Shown: one piece after another, positions 11,516 to 25,000 of the stretch
How positions within the stretch are numbered: the stretch's first letter is position 1
Layout: each line of letters opens with the position of its first letter
Origin: Liriodendron chinense
Taxonomy: Eukaryota > Streptophyta > Magnoliopsida > Magnoliales > Magnoliaceae
Assembly (NCBI GenBank): GCA_003013855.2
Contig: ML058586.1
Coordinates: 3,834,196-3,898,195 of the forward strand
Reading direction: 5' to 3'
Length of the DNA: 64,000 nt
The notes under the pieces: generated by a model
What the model saw: the letters and a program-made list of their open reading frames with translations, nothing else
What the model was told of the DNA's origin: nothing
Databases searched by the model: none
Position numbers and translations under genes: made by a program

Positions 11516-12430
11516 ACGATAAGAGCGTCCTGAGTTACGATTCCCAATGGAAATAACCAAAACGGCAACCTTTCAAGTACAAATAGTAACTAAAATGGGA
11601 GATGGGGGACTGAGATACAAATCAAATGATTCTAGGAAAGGCAAAAGTAGCATTTCTTGAAGAAGGGTGTTTCTGGAACGATGAAAATGAACTTTTGCAG
11701 CAAGGACAATAGAGGGCATTCTTACAATAACATGGGAAAAAGGTGACTACGATGGCAAATTGGCAATTGGAATGTGCAAGCTTCCAGCTTGGGGAAAAAG
11801 ACCAAAAATTCGAGATAGGGGGAAAAAGGCTTCGTAAAAGGAAAAACTAGCATTTTCTTCATCATGTTCTGCAATCTGCAAGCCAAAATAAATATAATAA
11901 GCAACTAGGAAATCACACTCCACAAAACATGGAAAAATGACCAACTGCACTTTTCAAAATCTCGCTGATTGACTGTCCACTCGGATGAGCCTATTCAGTT
12001 GTCTTGGCCCAAAGTACCGAACCCAAAATCCAATTTTGTGAAAAAACCCTCAAGTTGATGATTGACTTCGATTGTTGACAAAACCCATGATTTTGAGCGG
12101 AGTCTGACAAAGGAAAAACTTTTTAACTCGTGCAGATTTGGAGACTACAGCTAGAACCAAACATATATATGCCCAGGTACCAAGAGAAATAACTGGATCA
12201 AGTACTTGAAAATGGTTTCTCTGTTGAGTCCTCAAAAGCATGAGTGAGTACTTGAAACCTTGAAAAGAGAAGGAAAAAGAAGAAGAAAGATTCTGTCGAA
12301 AATCTTTAATAAAATGATTTTTTTTTTTTTTTTATCAAGCAACCAAACGAGTATTGAGTGGGCTGACTAGGGTCCTACCAAATCTGACTAAAGTTTTTAA
12401 GCCTTGTTTTTCAGTAACCTTAGGGCTTAC
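11516..12430. other. 3' flank of the minus-strand SFH gene
   Basis: This must hold its 3' end. A T-rich stretch followed by TTGCAG in minus sense ends at about 11905, and CTGTAG ends at about 12150. Either could precede a terminal exon, but neither following frame looks like an SFH tail. Nothing else was recognised. Confidence 0.4.
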
Positions 12431-13030
12431 CATCTTTGTCTTCTTCTTCTTCTTCTTATCGAGGTAAGCAAGGAGTTCCTCCTGTCGTGCAATGGCTTCC
12501 TCCAAAACCTGCAAGAACAAGAAAAATTATAAGCAACAGATAATCAAACAGAATTCACAACTAAACGATAGCATAAAAGAGTTTCAGTAATGGAGGAAAA
12601 AAAAAACAGATGAAGATGTGACCAATATCATATTCTAGTTTTGAAAGAAGTTAAAAAGGACTGTAGTCGCGTAAGGGGAGAACAGAACATTATAATATAG
12701 GATGCTCAAGAATACATTTGCCTACTATAACTGCAAAAACCATATCGTTTAACTGGAGCTTTGAACACGTGGTTGACCTAGATGAGGGTTGGTGTCTTCG
12801 TGTCATATGAATGTGAGGCATTAGACAGTATGGAGAACCCGATATGCTGACACTGAACACGCCTGTGGAGTCATCACCATAGCCTTGTCCCAGCTATTTG
12901 TAGAGTTATGGGACAATATTAAAAACAAGGGCATTACTTTGACCTCAATGTGCAGAGTCCGGTACACATCTCACTGGGAGGAGTCTAGCAAGCATTTCAA
13001 AATGAAAATTTTCAACAGCACATTTTTAAA

Positions 13031-13096
<66 letters not shown>

Positions 13097-16000
13097 GTCT
13101 CAATAATATATTATATCCAAAGAGGAGAGATAGAAATGATGTGTCTGTGAGGTTTAGGACGTGTCCAGAAAAGTGACTTCACACACATGCAAACAACACA
13201 CGCACGCACCCTTGCTCCATGGTTTCACCTTACCGTCCACTCAGATCACTCAATAAACACTTCTTTTTCACCAAGTAAACAACCTACTTACACTATGTAC
13301 GCCGATATTGTACTAAAATGGATCAAAAGTTAGATAGTTGATCATAGATGGCTGATAAGTGCTCCTACTGATAGTTTAAACCACAGACACGTGAGCGCAC
13401 ACAAAGATGTACAAGTGCATGAACACACCAGAATACTGAAGCACATGAGCATACAACACCTGTATCCTCAATAAGATCTCCAGCACACATGCTTAAACAA
13501 AATTTTCTCGGTTTCACTACAAGTGCCAACTGCTTTCACAGGACACTGAGAATCATCAAACTTACTTTCTTCGTAGATGCAAGCTCTTCTTCCAATGCAT
13601 CAACACGGCTTACAGCAGCACTCAACATTTCCTCCTTCTCAATTGACATCTGTACAGGTTTCATGCTGAGAACAGTCACCTTCTCTTCCAACTCACCGAG
13701 GCGCTTCATAACAGAGGAGTAATCAGAGGCGGAAATGGTTGAGATGGGCATCTGGTGATGAAGTGCCTGGCCCCTGACCGTTGTGTCAGCACAATAAACA
13801 GGATAAGCAGCATCTGTGATCTTCTTTGGGACGCTGCGTGTTACCCGCAACATAGTGACAATGCCCATAACAAAGGCCATGACTCCACCAAACTTAGGCC
13901 CTTCTGAAGCCTTGTAAGCTTCTGGCATAGATATCATGCCTGCACCACCCAGGAATTAAGTTTTGCAAGATATTACAACTTCATAGGCAGGCTAAAATGC
14001 TTATAACATCACATTAAAAGAAAGAGTCATCCCTTGGTCTGTCAAACATTAGAAACAATTTCCAAATATCATCTCACAGGGCTGATCCTCAGTATTTGAA
14101 GTTTGATACCTCCTTATTGATGTTTCCTAACGAATTCATTAACCTTTCCCCAGCATAAAAAATCTCAAAGATCTTAAAGGGAAATATCTAATTCAATCTA
14201 TGAGTGATGGCCTGATGGGTAGAAAGGATTTATTTTGGGGAATTGGCCAAAATAGCAGGGCTTTTTTGAAATTTGCTGAAAATTACCAGTCCAAGTTATC
14301 CTTTGTTCTTTTCATCATACAATGTGATGTGTAAGGGTCCATTGGTATTCAAAGATTTCAAAGTACCCTTTTCAATGTTGTATGGAAATGAGGTGTGCGC
14401 TCCAGTGGTACTGGTACCACAGTAAGCTTAGGATGGTACCAGGAAGACCTGGGCCCCACGCAATGTATGGAGGCCATCCAACGTGTCCATCAGTTTTGTC
14501 ACATCATATCACCCCCCAAAGCCAAACATCAGTTCGATCCAACACTCAAGTGAGCCACAACACGGGAGAATGTGAGAGGGGATGCCCAGCTTTGATTTGT
14601 GCAGGGGCCCACCTGAATTGCAAATGGCCTGATGTTTGTCCTGATCCTTCATCCAGGCCAGATGAAGGGTCTGAACGGAATGGATTACATATGAACAACA
14701 TGATGGGACCTCCATGCAAATCAAGGGTGGACGTTCCCTTCCAATTTGTTCCCTGTGTTGTGTCCCACCTGATTCATTGATCAGCCTGATTTGCAGTGTG
14801 GTGGTAACATTCACTGTTGCATCTGATGGATGGGTTGGATTTCATGCATGAATCATGTGGGCCCCACATCTACCTGGTAACACCATAGCTTATGGTGGTG
14901 CTGGTACCACTTGAGTGCGCCCTTTCAAAATTAGAATGGCAGTACTTCTGTAGCGTGTCCCTTTCGAAATTAGAATCGCACTTTAAAGTCCAAACACAAA
15001 TACAAATAATCTTGTAGCCTCTTCTTGTATATGACAAAAACTGAACCAAAGTTTAACCAAAATAGATGAAAGTTCAAATCCCTTCATTTATCAAGTAGAC
15101 TTCATGTCGTTGCTAACAATGTTAGTTTTAAATTTTGAGAAAGGTGAAATGGGAAAGCAATTTTATAATTACGAAAAAATGTCTTGGTCATGTTAATAAA
15201 TTTTGAATGTATATTTGCAGTTCCTCAGGATGTAAATCTTTTTCTCCATTTTATTCTTTCCTCGCTTAGCTTTGCTAGTGGGCCTTTAATAAAGTTTCCA
15301 TTAACCTCAAAAAAAAAAAAAAAAAAGGACTTTATGGGGTAACTTAAAAAATCAAGCTGCATACTTTTACAGATGGCTTGAAGCTTTTCATCTTGTAGTT
15401 CTTTCTTCCAACTTGCATCCACAACCTTGTCAACCATTGGAATATATTCATCGTACTCATAATCAAGGGATTTCGCATTTCTAATTGGAACCTGCAGATA
15501 ATTCATAAAGAACCATGTGACAAGAAAATGATTAAAATTTATAGCAAATTTCCTCGATAGGATGGAATAAGATGATAAGCTTTTATGATTTTATTACTTG
15601 TCAACCAAGAAAGAAAGAATGAAAGCTAGAACTTTATCAAATACCAATCAGAGAATAATCATACTATCCCAAAGATAGTTCAGAACAAGAAGCACCTTCA
15701 ATTTTCCACAGATTCCTCAGAAATTGCAAAAGGCTATAACTGAAAAATAAAGAACTCAATAAAATTGACAAAAGTAGCCCCCTTTTTTTTTTCTATTGAT
15801 AGGTAAGCTGGGCTTAAGCCTGAGTCCGCAATATTGATATGCAGTCTGTCTACCATTGAGCTACAGTCTCAAACCCATACTGATATTTAGAGGCCTGGGT
15901 GACAACTCAATGAAATTGACAAAACACATGATATTTAGAAAAGACGAATGATCACGTACACCCTGGTGGACAGTAAGTTACTGTCTACCACAGGCACACA

Positions 16001-19000
16001 TGCCAACATGTCACTGTGTATGACATCTGAGTCATACAGAAGATAGGGTCCTAGATGAAGACCACCTGTCACAAAATCAGCCAAGTCCACCGAGTAGGGA
16101 CATTGAGTCAGACAGGTGTTAGGTCTGATTCAAGCCCTCTTTTTTTCCAACTTCTGTGCCACGTGATCTTCAAGGCAGGGCTTAACTTTTGAATGGCTCA
16201 GATGTTGTGTAAATGTGACCTCTTGGCATGAATGCTAGACGCAGTTGGTACATTACCATCCATCAGGGCATACATAAACTTTCTTAATTTAGAAAGTACG
16301 AAGGTATCAATTGGTCATTCAACCAGTTTTTTACGTTCTTTCAATTTTAGTTATTTCCAAGAATTTCTTTGTAATAGGTTTCTGCAAGTTGCTATAAATT
16401 CATGAAGCATCTACACAGAAGGGCCATTTTTTGTAATTATGTCAAAGAAATGTCCAGTCGGAGTTATGCACACTCATTGCCAGTCCCAAGCCCCAAGAAA
16501 GGAGGATTGTGTCAGGTTGGCAGGCGGCATCAAACTTTGGCTAATTGGCCACAACTTTTTCTCATGAATCCTAATAATCTAACATTTAAACCTTGATAGA
16601 GTTGAATAGCAGAACAGGATTTGTGTAGCTAATTAGTTGGTATAAGGCTTAGATGATGATATCAAAGAAATAGAGTCTATTTTAGAGTTATAAACATGCC
16701 TTCGTCATTCAGAATAATTGGACTTGATTTATGTAGGAACGGCGCTGTCCAAAAGAAGGAATTCATGGATTTCTACTTGAGCTTAGTGATGCAAAAGCAA
16801 TGGCCCTGCAATACCTCAAATATCAAGATAGAGCGGCCAGGGCCATCGATTGGTGGACCACACAAATAAATGAATAAGGAGGGTAGTTTTTGGTTTGCAA
16901 GAATCAAATTTCTGCCAACCAGTGATCTCTGCTGCTATTTCTGGAAGGTTCCTGTTTGGCAGGAATCCAATTTTTGCTAGACAAGAAACCCCCTATTTTG
17001 ACGATGCATATGTGAATCTTTTGTTTTTAGCAGGAAAATTGGAAGGGTAGTTTTGTGCATTTCTTTGTAGTTAGTTATAAGTTAGTTGTATTAGTGCTAA
17101 TGGGGTAATCTTTTGGTCGTAATCACGTTGATTAGTTGGGTTGTATAAAGACCTTCACCTATCATATAGTCAGTTTTTAAACTATTTTGAAATAAAATAG
17201 AGGATTGTGAGATAGGTTCTTCTTCTTTCTTTTTTTTACTTGTTCTTTTTTTTCTTTTTTTTTTTTCACTTGCCGAAATCAAAGGTTGCTTGAACTAGAT
17301 TTGAGGAAATTAGAAGTGGATCTATGATGTCGCCTTGTAGAAGAGGTCACAGACACCCACCAATAAATGATTAGCGCATTATAAACCCATGCAGTGAAGA
17401 CATGGAGAGTCTACGAAGGCAGATAGAACATGACTCACGATGACAGAGATCTGCAGATTTTGAATGAATTTTATTTTCCTTCTCGACATTAGACATTGTT
17501 GCAAGATGTGTATGGTTAGAAGATCAATGGAGAAATCCTTGATTTGATGAATGAAGGTATGATCTCGAAATCAAAATCGAGATTCCAGAATTCCACAGGG
17601 GACTCCACGCCAATGGTTTTGTTGATTTGCTTAACATGATTAAGTGGATCTGCAAATTTAATGATAGATCAGCGGGTAGAACCGGTTGCAGTTTGCCTAA
17701 AGGTAGGGTGCTAACATGGTAGGAGCAGATCCAAGAAACTCGAGAATACCAAGGGCAGCAGTCAATCACCACATGGGTGAAAATGAAGTGCCTCTTGAAG
17801 GAGATTTTTCCCCCTCAATTACACACAGATGATGTATCCACGGATGCATGCTTTGCATCAAGGTGATAAATTGAAGAATTCTCAATTATTGGTGGCATGC
17901 AACAATCTCAATGAGTCTAATGATCAACTTGGGGCTCGTTAAATTGGTGAGCTGTGGTCATTGATTCGAGATGAGTAAATGATGTACCCAGTGTGGTTGA
18001 TCTCCGAGGCCTTTCATCGAGCTTCAATGGCAGAGTCCCAACAAGCCAGGGCCAGGTCTAGAACCGGTCAAGGAGATAGGTTTGTTCTAACTACGGCAAT
18101 GGAGCCTAGATCACGGTGCAGAATTATGCAAGAGAGGGTGGTGCCTACTTGAGTACATTGAGAGCCTATTCGTGGACCTCAAGATATGGCTACGGCTGTT
18201 GTAGGGGCACCTTTAATGGCCAGAGAAAACATAGAAAATTGCCCATTCAAGTGCTTCAAATACAGCGATTTGGATCATTGAGTATCTGAATCCACAAGAA
18301 ACCTTGTACTCAATTATATCAATAGGTAGCAAAATTGAACCAATAACATGCGAAATGGGTAGCTTTCTTACAAGAATACACCTTTTTCCATGAAGCACAA
18401 GGCTGGAGTATTAAACCAGGTAGCCAATGCTCCAAGCCACTGGAATATATTATTGACCACCATGCATGTAACGGTCACCATTCACCAGCTTTAAGAATCT
18501 TGAGTTGTGTGCCAATTATGTGAGTTTTGGTGACATGTGGAATGATGTTGAGGGCCAACAGACTGACTACCACATTTGTCAGGGTTTTTTTTTTTTTTTT
18601 TTTTTCACGAGATGTGCGATTATGCACGTTGGAGTGTTCTCCACGGGAGAGCATTCTAAAAGAGCTATGTGGTGAGGGTCATTTTGGCCAAGATAAAATG
18701 ATGGCCTTGGTTAGTGCACAGTATTTTAAGCCATTGATTCATGGTATGTTGCTCGACGGGTAGATAGTTGCCGGATGTGTCAGTGAACACCCATTTATAC
18801 ACACCTCTTCACATTCCTACAAGTCCTTGGGCAGACGTGAGCCTTGATTTTGTGCTAGGCTTGCCAAGGACAGCCGTGTGTGGATTCTTTCATGGTAGTT
18901 GTGAATAGATTCTTCAAAATGGCATGTTTTCTCCCATGCCTGAAAACAATGGATGCTCTCAATTGTTAACCTCCACTTCAAGGGGAGTGCGATTGAGGTT

Positions 19001-22000
19001 CCAAAGAGTCTCGCTTGGAAACATGACTCGAAGTTCATGAGCCATTTTTGGAGCTCATTTTGGACAAAGATGGGTGTTTGACTCAATTTCAGCAGTGCAT
19101 ACCCAAATGACAGCTAAACAGAGGTGAATAGTTTGGGAAATATAAGAAGCTTGGTTGGAGACAAGCCAAAGCAGTGGGATCAATACTTTCACAAGCCACA
19201 TTCTCTTATAACATATCCAAAAACTGGACGACATGATTGAGCCTTTCTCAAATCATGCATGGGCAAAATCCTGCTATTGTGCTAAGACCTTACTCCCCTT
19301 ACAAGGTTGGGCTGAGGTAGTGGGAAGGATGAGGGTTTGGAAGACCATATGAAGATTATCCATGAAATGGTGCAGGAAAAAATTGAGCTAAGCAACGTGG
19401 GGTATAAAACAGCCATGGAAAAATGCTGACACCGAGTTGCCTTTGAGGTCAGCGACTCTTTGGCCATGTTGACAAAAGGCTCCTTACTTTAGAGTATAAC
19501 AAGCTTCAAGAGCATAAGATCAAGCCATACAAGGTCATCCAAAAGATCAAAGACAATGCCTATAGCAATGTTTTAAATATCGACAATATCAGTTGATATA
19601 TCTTATATCTCACCTGTGCGATACGAAGCGCATAGGTAGTGCCGAGATATCCCACATGTTTGATCCGATGAGCATTTTCAATTTCCGATCCCTTTTTTTG
19701 TTGAAATTATGTTAAATCAGTGTCAAATGGTTAAAAATGCATTGGTTCTTCATGTTTTGCATGAAAAATCATGGAGTTCGAGCTTTGATTTCAATATCCA
19801 TTGGTTTTTCATGTTCTCCATGTTTTTTTTCTTGAGATTTTCCTTCAACTAGTTGTCAATTGATACTAATTTCGAAGTATTTAGAAGTATTTGATGAAAT
19901 GATCATCATATACACTCTAATTTTGAAATTTGAGTCTAGGTAGTCTGATTTGGGGAAAATTCGAAATTTTCTCAATTTCTCCTAAATTGCTTGCAATGTC
20001 GCACTCAGAAAATGAAATCAGCATGTATGAGGGCTGATCTACTGATTTGTTAAGTCCTCGTCAATTTTCAGAAAATAAAATCATTTTTAATTAAAAATTA
20101 TTAAAATATTATTCTTTTTCGAAATTTCCCTTCAACCAGCTGTCAACTGAGACGAATTTTGAAGTATTTAGGAGTGTTCGATGAAATGAACATCACATAC
20201 ACTCTAAATGTTAAGCATTCAATTTGAATATAGTGGCATTAGTTCAGTCAGACATCGCATATCTTAGGAACCTATACAAAGGAAGCCTTTTATGTGCACT
20301 TCTTTTTCGAGATGTTATGATTTAAAAGTGTGTATTAAGGTCCTTTTTAACAATTCCTGAAGTTTCATTGAAAAAATCAACAACTTTCCCAATGTTTTCC
20401 CATGTTTCCCAAAAAGTGCGATAAACTACCCGATACAAACAATATATCCCGTGCAATAACCGATACATATCTGTATCCCAAGGGTGCGATACCGATATTT
20501 TGAACACTGGCCTATAGGTTGCAGTCGCTGAGTCATCACCACACACGTTGTGTTTGACGTCAAGCACTTGGTTCCACATCATGGTGAGTCAACAAGTGAT
20601 GGCAGCGGTGGCAACTCGAGGATGAGTTCTCTCCAACCAAGGGAGGACGGGTGCAAATACAATGGCCGTACAGTACCTCGAACATCGAGAGAGACGCCTA
20701 TTGATCAGTGGATCACACAAAGAAATGCCCTTACTCACCAGGAATCCAATTCCACCAACCAGTTGTCTCTGTTGTTATTTCTAGAAGGTCCATGTCTGGT
20801 GGAAATCCCATTTCCGCTAGACAAGAAATCCCTTGTCTTGATGGTGCAAATATGATTTTTTTTTTTTGGCATGATTTGAAGGGTATTTTCTTGTGCTTAG
20901 TTAACATTTAGTAATTTTCTTGTGCTTAGCTAAAATTTAGTTACTTTTAGTGCTAATAGGGTAATCTTTAGGTCCCAATCACCATGATTAGTTGGGATTA
21001 TATAAAACCCACTTAACCTATCATAGTAATTAGTTTTTTAAATCTGAATTTCGAAATAAAACAAAGGATTGGCTGGATTTTTTGGGTTGATTTCTTGACA
21101 AATTACCTGATCTTAAATGATGAAATGACTTTAAAAATGTCATATCTAGTACAAAATCAGTGGGCCTTTTTTTCTTTCTTTCTCAATGGTAAAAATTTAT
21201 GTGCCTTCCATTTTATTTTTCATAACATCCAAGTTCTACATTCTAGTGTAAACATCTCCTTTTATTCACATAGATGCAAAGCAATAGCAAGAAATGGTGT
21301 GATGAGATCGCCTCCTTGTACACTGGGGATATCTTTTTCTTCTTTTATCTTTGTTTTCTTTCTTTCTTTTTGAAAGGTTGTGCCGGGGATGCCTTCCCTC
21401 TACCTTGATCTAGTATTCTCTTCTTTTTGCATGAAATTGTAATAAAGTGACCGTTTATTATCAAAAGAAATAAAGAAAGGAACAAGTCCATAGAGTAACA
21501 GCATTTAAAAAAAAAAATCAATCCATACTCTAATTTCTAGAATATAACTGAGCTAGCAAATCAACCAAGACAATGCGCTCAAGGAGACTCGTGGTCCAAG
21601 TCAAAACTCAATGAGGCAAGAAAATATTTGACAAATAATAGCTGGCTGATCAAAGTCAAGTTGTTGCACTATCAAAGGTCTTTCTAGGCCTAGATACTCG
21701 GTGAGAAGCTAAGTCCAAGTCTTTCAATCATCATTCATATCATCCACTTACTACTAAAATACTCAATAAGTCAGAAGCACCTACTTCTTCACGAACAGGA
21801 GACATTTGCGGATGCTCTATGTAATCCCGTTGGATTTTGTGGGAATGTGAGTGCATGCCATGTGCCTCTAGAATCTTCTCCCCTTTGAATGAGTCACAGG
21901 CCTTTAATTTGGGCATAATATGGAAGGAAAGAAAAAGAAAACTGCTCGTCAGAATTATTAAAAAAAAAAAACCTCTGCAGACTAGTGCGTTTGATTTGAG

Positions 22001-25000
22001 AGAACTGGACATTGGCATTTAGAAAGCTTAGATATAGGAGAAGAAAGGGGGGGAAATGGTGATTGCATTTATATATGGTCAAACCAGATGATACCTTTGG
22101 GTGCACTACCTCATCCTCAGAAATCATCTTCTCATCAATAGTAGTGATTGTCCTTACACATTTTGCCTCGCCATTTTGAACCATCTGGATATCAAAAATG
22201 TCAACTAAGGATTAATATATTAAATCAATGAACATTGCAAGTGAGTAGAAATGAAATTCTCAAAAAGAAGTATTGAACAAAAAAGAAGTCTGGGAGAAAA
22301 GGCCACAAAACCTTCAATATGTCCTGATCCTTCCATGGACCTTTATCAGAATTCAAACAACCACCTTCATTTGCACATGTACAAGTACCTCCCAAGAATG
22401 CAGGCAATTCACTAGTAAAACCCAACACAAATAGCATTTGTTATGATGCTCAAATACAGGTTTAAAAACAGTAGAAATTTCTTTTGCATTTAACTATATC
22501 AAAGAAAATTAGAATTTCAAGTTTTCTTCATCAATTTTCAAATAACTTGCTGATCAACCAAAAAACTCAGCCGAGCCGAATCCACTTAATTTTGACCAAG
22601 CTCTGAGTACAAGTCCAGCATTTAGTTTTATGGCTGAGTTAATGGTCAAGTTTACTGATTTTTCATAAAATCAGAGATTTTTTTTTAATGACTCAATGGA
22701 AACAGATGCAGAATAGAAAACTAATTTCTTCATCCAAGCTCTGCTTATTTCTTTGAACAGTTAAATCCATTACAAAATAAATGTGCCACTGATTTGTGGA
22801 TTGTAAGACAACAAACTCAAAAAGTGCCATATTTCCCTCACAACCTCACCTAGCATCAATTACTTCAAGCAACTTGCTCTGGTACTTGTTCCCAAGAACC
22901 TGAAAGACAAAACCTATCAGTGGTTATTTGAACTTACTTGGTCTAAAAGAGTACTTCAAAGACAACGTGAAAATTTCCGCATACATTGATCTTTGCTGCT
23001 GTTTTTGGATCCAGGAAAGACTTTACGGTGTTCCACAACATTCTAAACCCAGGGCCTGCATTGATGATGAACATGCGGCACAAGGTCTGCAGTACAAACA
23101 GAAAATGAATCAAAATGACATCATAACAACCATGACCCCTAACAAGTGACCAAACCAAGAATTTACGTGTGAGCTAATTCAACTCAACAAAGAGAAGAAA
23201 TACCTCAGGATAATTGTCACCATCAATCTTTTGAAGACATGTGATAAGGTCCCTTGCAGCCTTACTGAAACTTTTAAGTCCCTGAAGCAGCATTTGTGTC
23301 CCATGATTAGTAGACCAGGACAGACAAAAGCCATATAATGAGGAAGTGAACTAACAAAAACTGCTCCAAAAATTTCAAATTGGTCAAAACAACCCTTAGA
23401 TGATCATCACCCATCCATGTGCATGACAAAAGTGGAGCCAGCACATCCATTTAGAAAGGCAAATGAGGAAATTTAGTCAGTTCAGTAGAAGCATGGTGGG
23501 GCATGTCTCTATTTTTTGATGTTTAAGGAAATTTGCCCTATGATAAATGCAACTATTCTCACATACCACTCCTTGTACATCCAGAATCGTTGTACTTTGA
23601 TCAATTTGCCGTCTCGCTGCAATTGAACAAGCTGGGAACTTGACGGCAAAATTCCTCTCGAACTCCTTCACATGGTATTTAACATAGCGATCCATGGTTG
23701 TAACTTGCAACAATTTGACAGGGTCAACTTTGCCTAGCGTCTCAATGTAAACGGGTCTTCCTTCCTTATCTACACCATGATGGCCTTGAGGGTAGTGTTT
23801 CCGGACTTCATCAACTTCTTCCAATTCAAAATCCTTGAAAGCAATGACAAAATAGTACCAAAACTCAGCCATATAAATAACACCGGAAATTGAGAGGGCC
23901 CAACTTCTTAATCAAATAGCAGAATTACAAGAAAAATTATAAACTAAGAACCAAATAGAGAAGGAAAAAAACAGCTAAAAGGAGAAAGGTTGATATCAAG
24001 TGGGAAGCTGGTCATAGAAGTTTTGCAAAGCAACCATCAAAGTTATTGTTTCAAATATCATTAGCGAAACAAGATTAGTAAAGCCAACCACAAATATTTG
24101 TGATGATGATGATGATTTCTTGCAGTCCAAATTGTATCTAGGTATTTTACCCTTTGCCATGTCTACAAGAATTGGATGCAAGACATTGCTTTTAGGGTTT
24201 AAAATCATCACACTCAGGTTTCCAAATACATGCCAGCTCTTCCATTTAATTCCTGAACCGGCATTGGTGATGATGTTCATTGCTTATTCTTAAGTACACT
24301 TCACCCTCACCAACGTGAGACAGAATATATCAGTTCGTACACGAATTTGGTGTGCATAGTTGTAATGTATGATCTGCACTAAGTGCAAGCACGCTTTGAT
24401 CTTAAGCACATACAGGTAAAGCAACAAAAGTTCACATAAGTTTGATCACTACATGACTCCTCAGAGAGACAAAGTAAAATCTGGAGGGGGCTAGTTGTCT
24501 GTTGTGAGAAAAAGCTTGATGCTACAGATGCAAACAAGATATAATTAACTAAGAACAAGCCCAAAATCGGAGTTCTCAAGCCCCAGGAACCGTTATTACC
24601 GCCAAAATTGTGTCAGCACCGAATTCCTTCCTCCACTGAAGCATATCAGACCACATTTGCTTTGTTTTCTCAATATCAAATTTCCTAGCCTTCAAAAACC
24701 TGCATCATCTGATAAAAAGTTAATATGGGCGCCAGTGGTAAATAGCAACAGCAACAGCATTTATAAACGTTTTCAAATTTCAATGTGGAACTGTATAGAA
24801 GTGGTGTTTTACATCCGCTCGTATAGAAGCGGCTTCAAACTGAATCTAATGCACATCTTTCCACACAAACATGTTACTTCAATCGACTGCCAAATGAAGT
24901 TGATCTACATACAATTCCCATCTGCCGCATAACTACATCTACATCTCTGTCCCTGTGCATATACAAAATAATCATAAGGAAAAGGAAAAAAGAAATTGAC

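Larger units (their letters stand above)
16787..21090 (+). mobile_element. Decayed Ty3/gypsy LTR retrotransposon
   Basis: Two diverged LTRs (about 16787-17275 and 20652-21085) enclose gag and integrase remnants in plus orientation, antisense to the host SFH gene. It occupies the 6.3-kb intron between SFH exons 10 and 11. The purine-rich AACCAAGGGAGGACG lies just before the right LTR, as a polypurine tract would. Protease, reverse transcriptase and most of RNase H are missing: recognisable sequence jumps from a zinc-knuckle-like stretch to HKAGVLNQVANA, the end of RNase H, near 18390. A hAT element is nested at 19566-20509. Borders are approximate because the ends have decayed. Confidence 0.85.

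Noticed and set aside
14382..14814. 132-residue plus and 101-residue minus ORFs
   Set aside because: Both lie inside the palindromic family B element and mirror each other.
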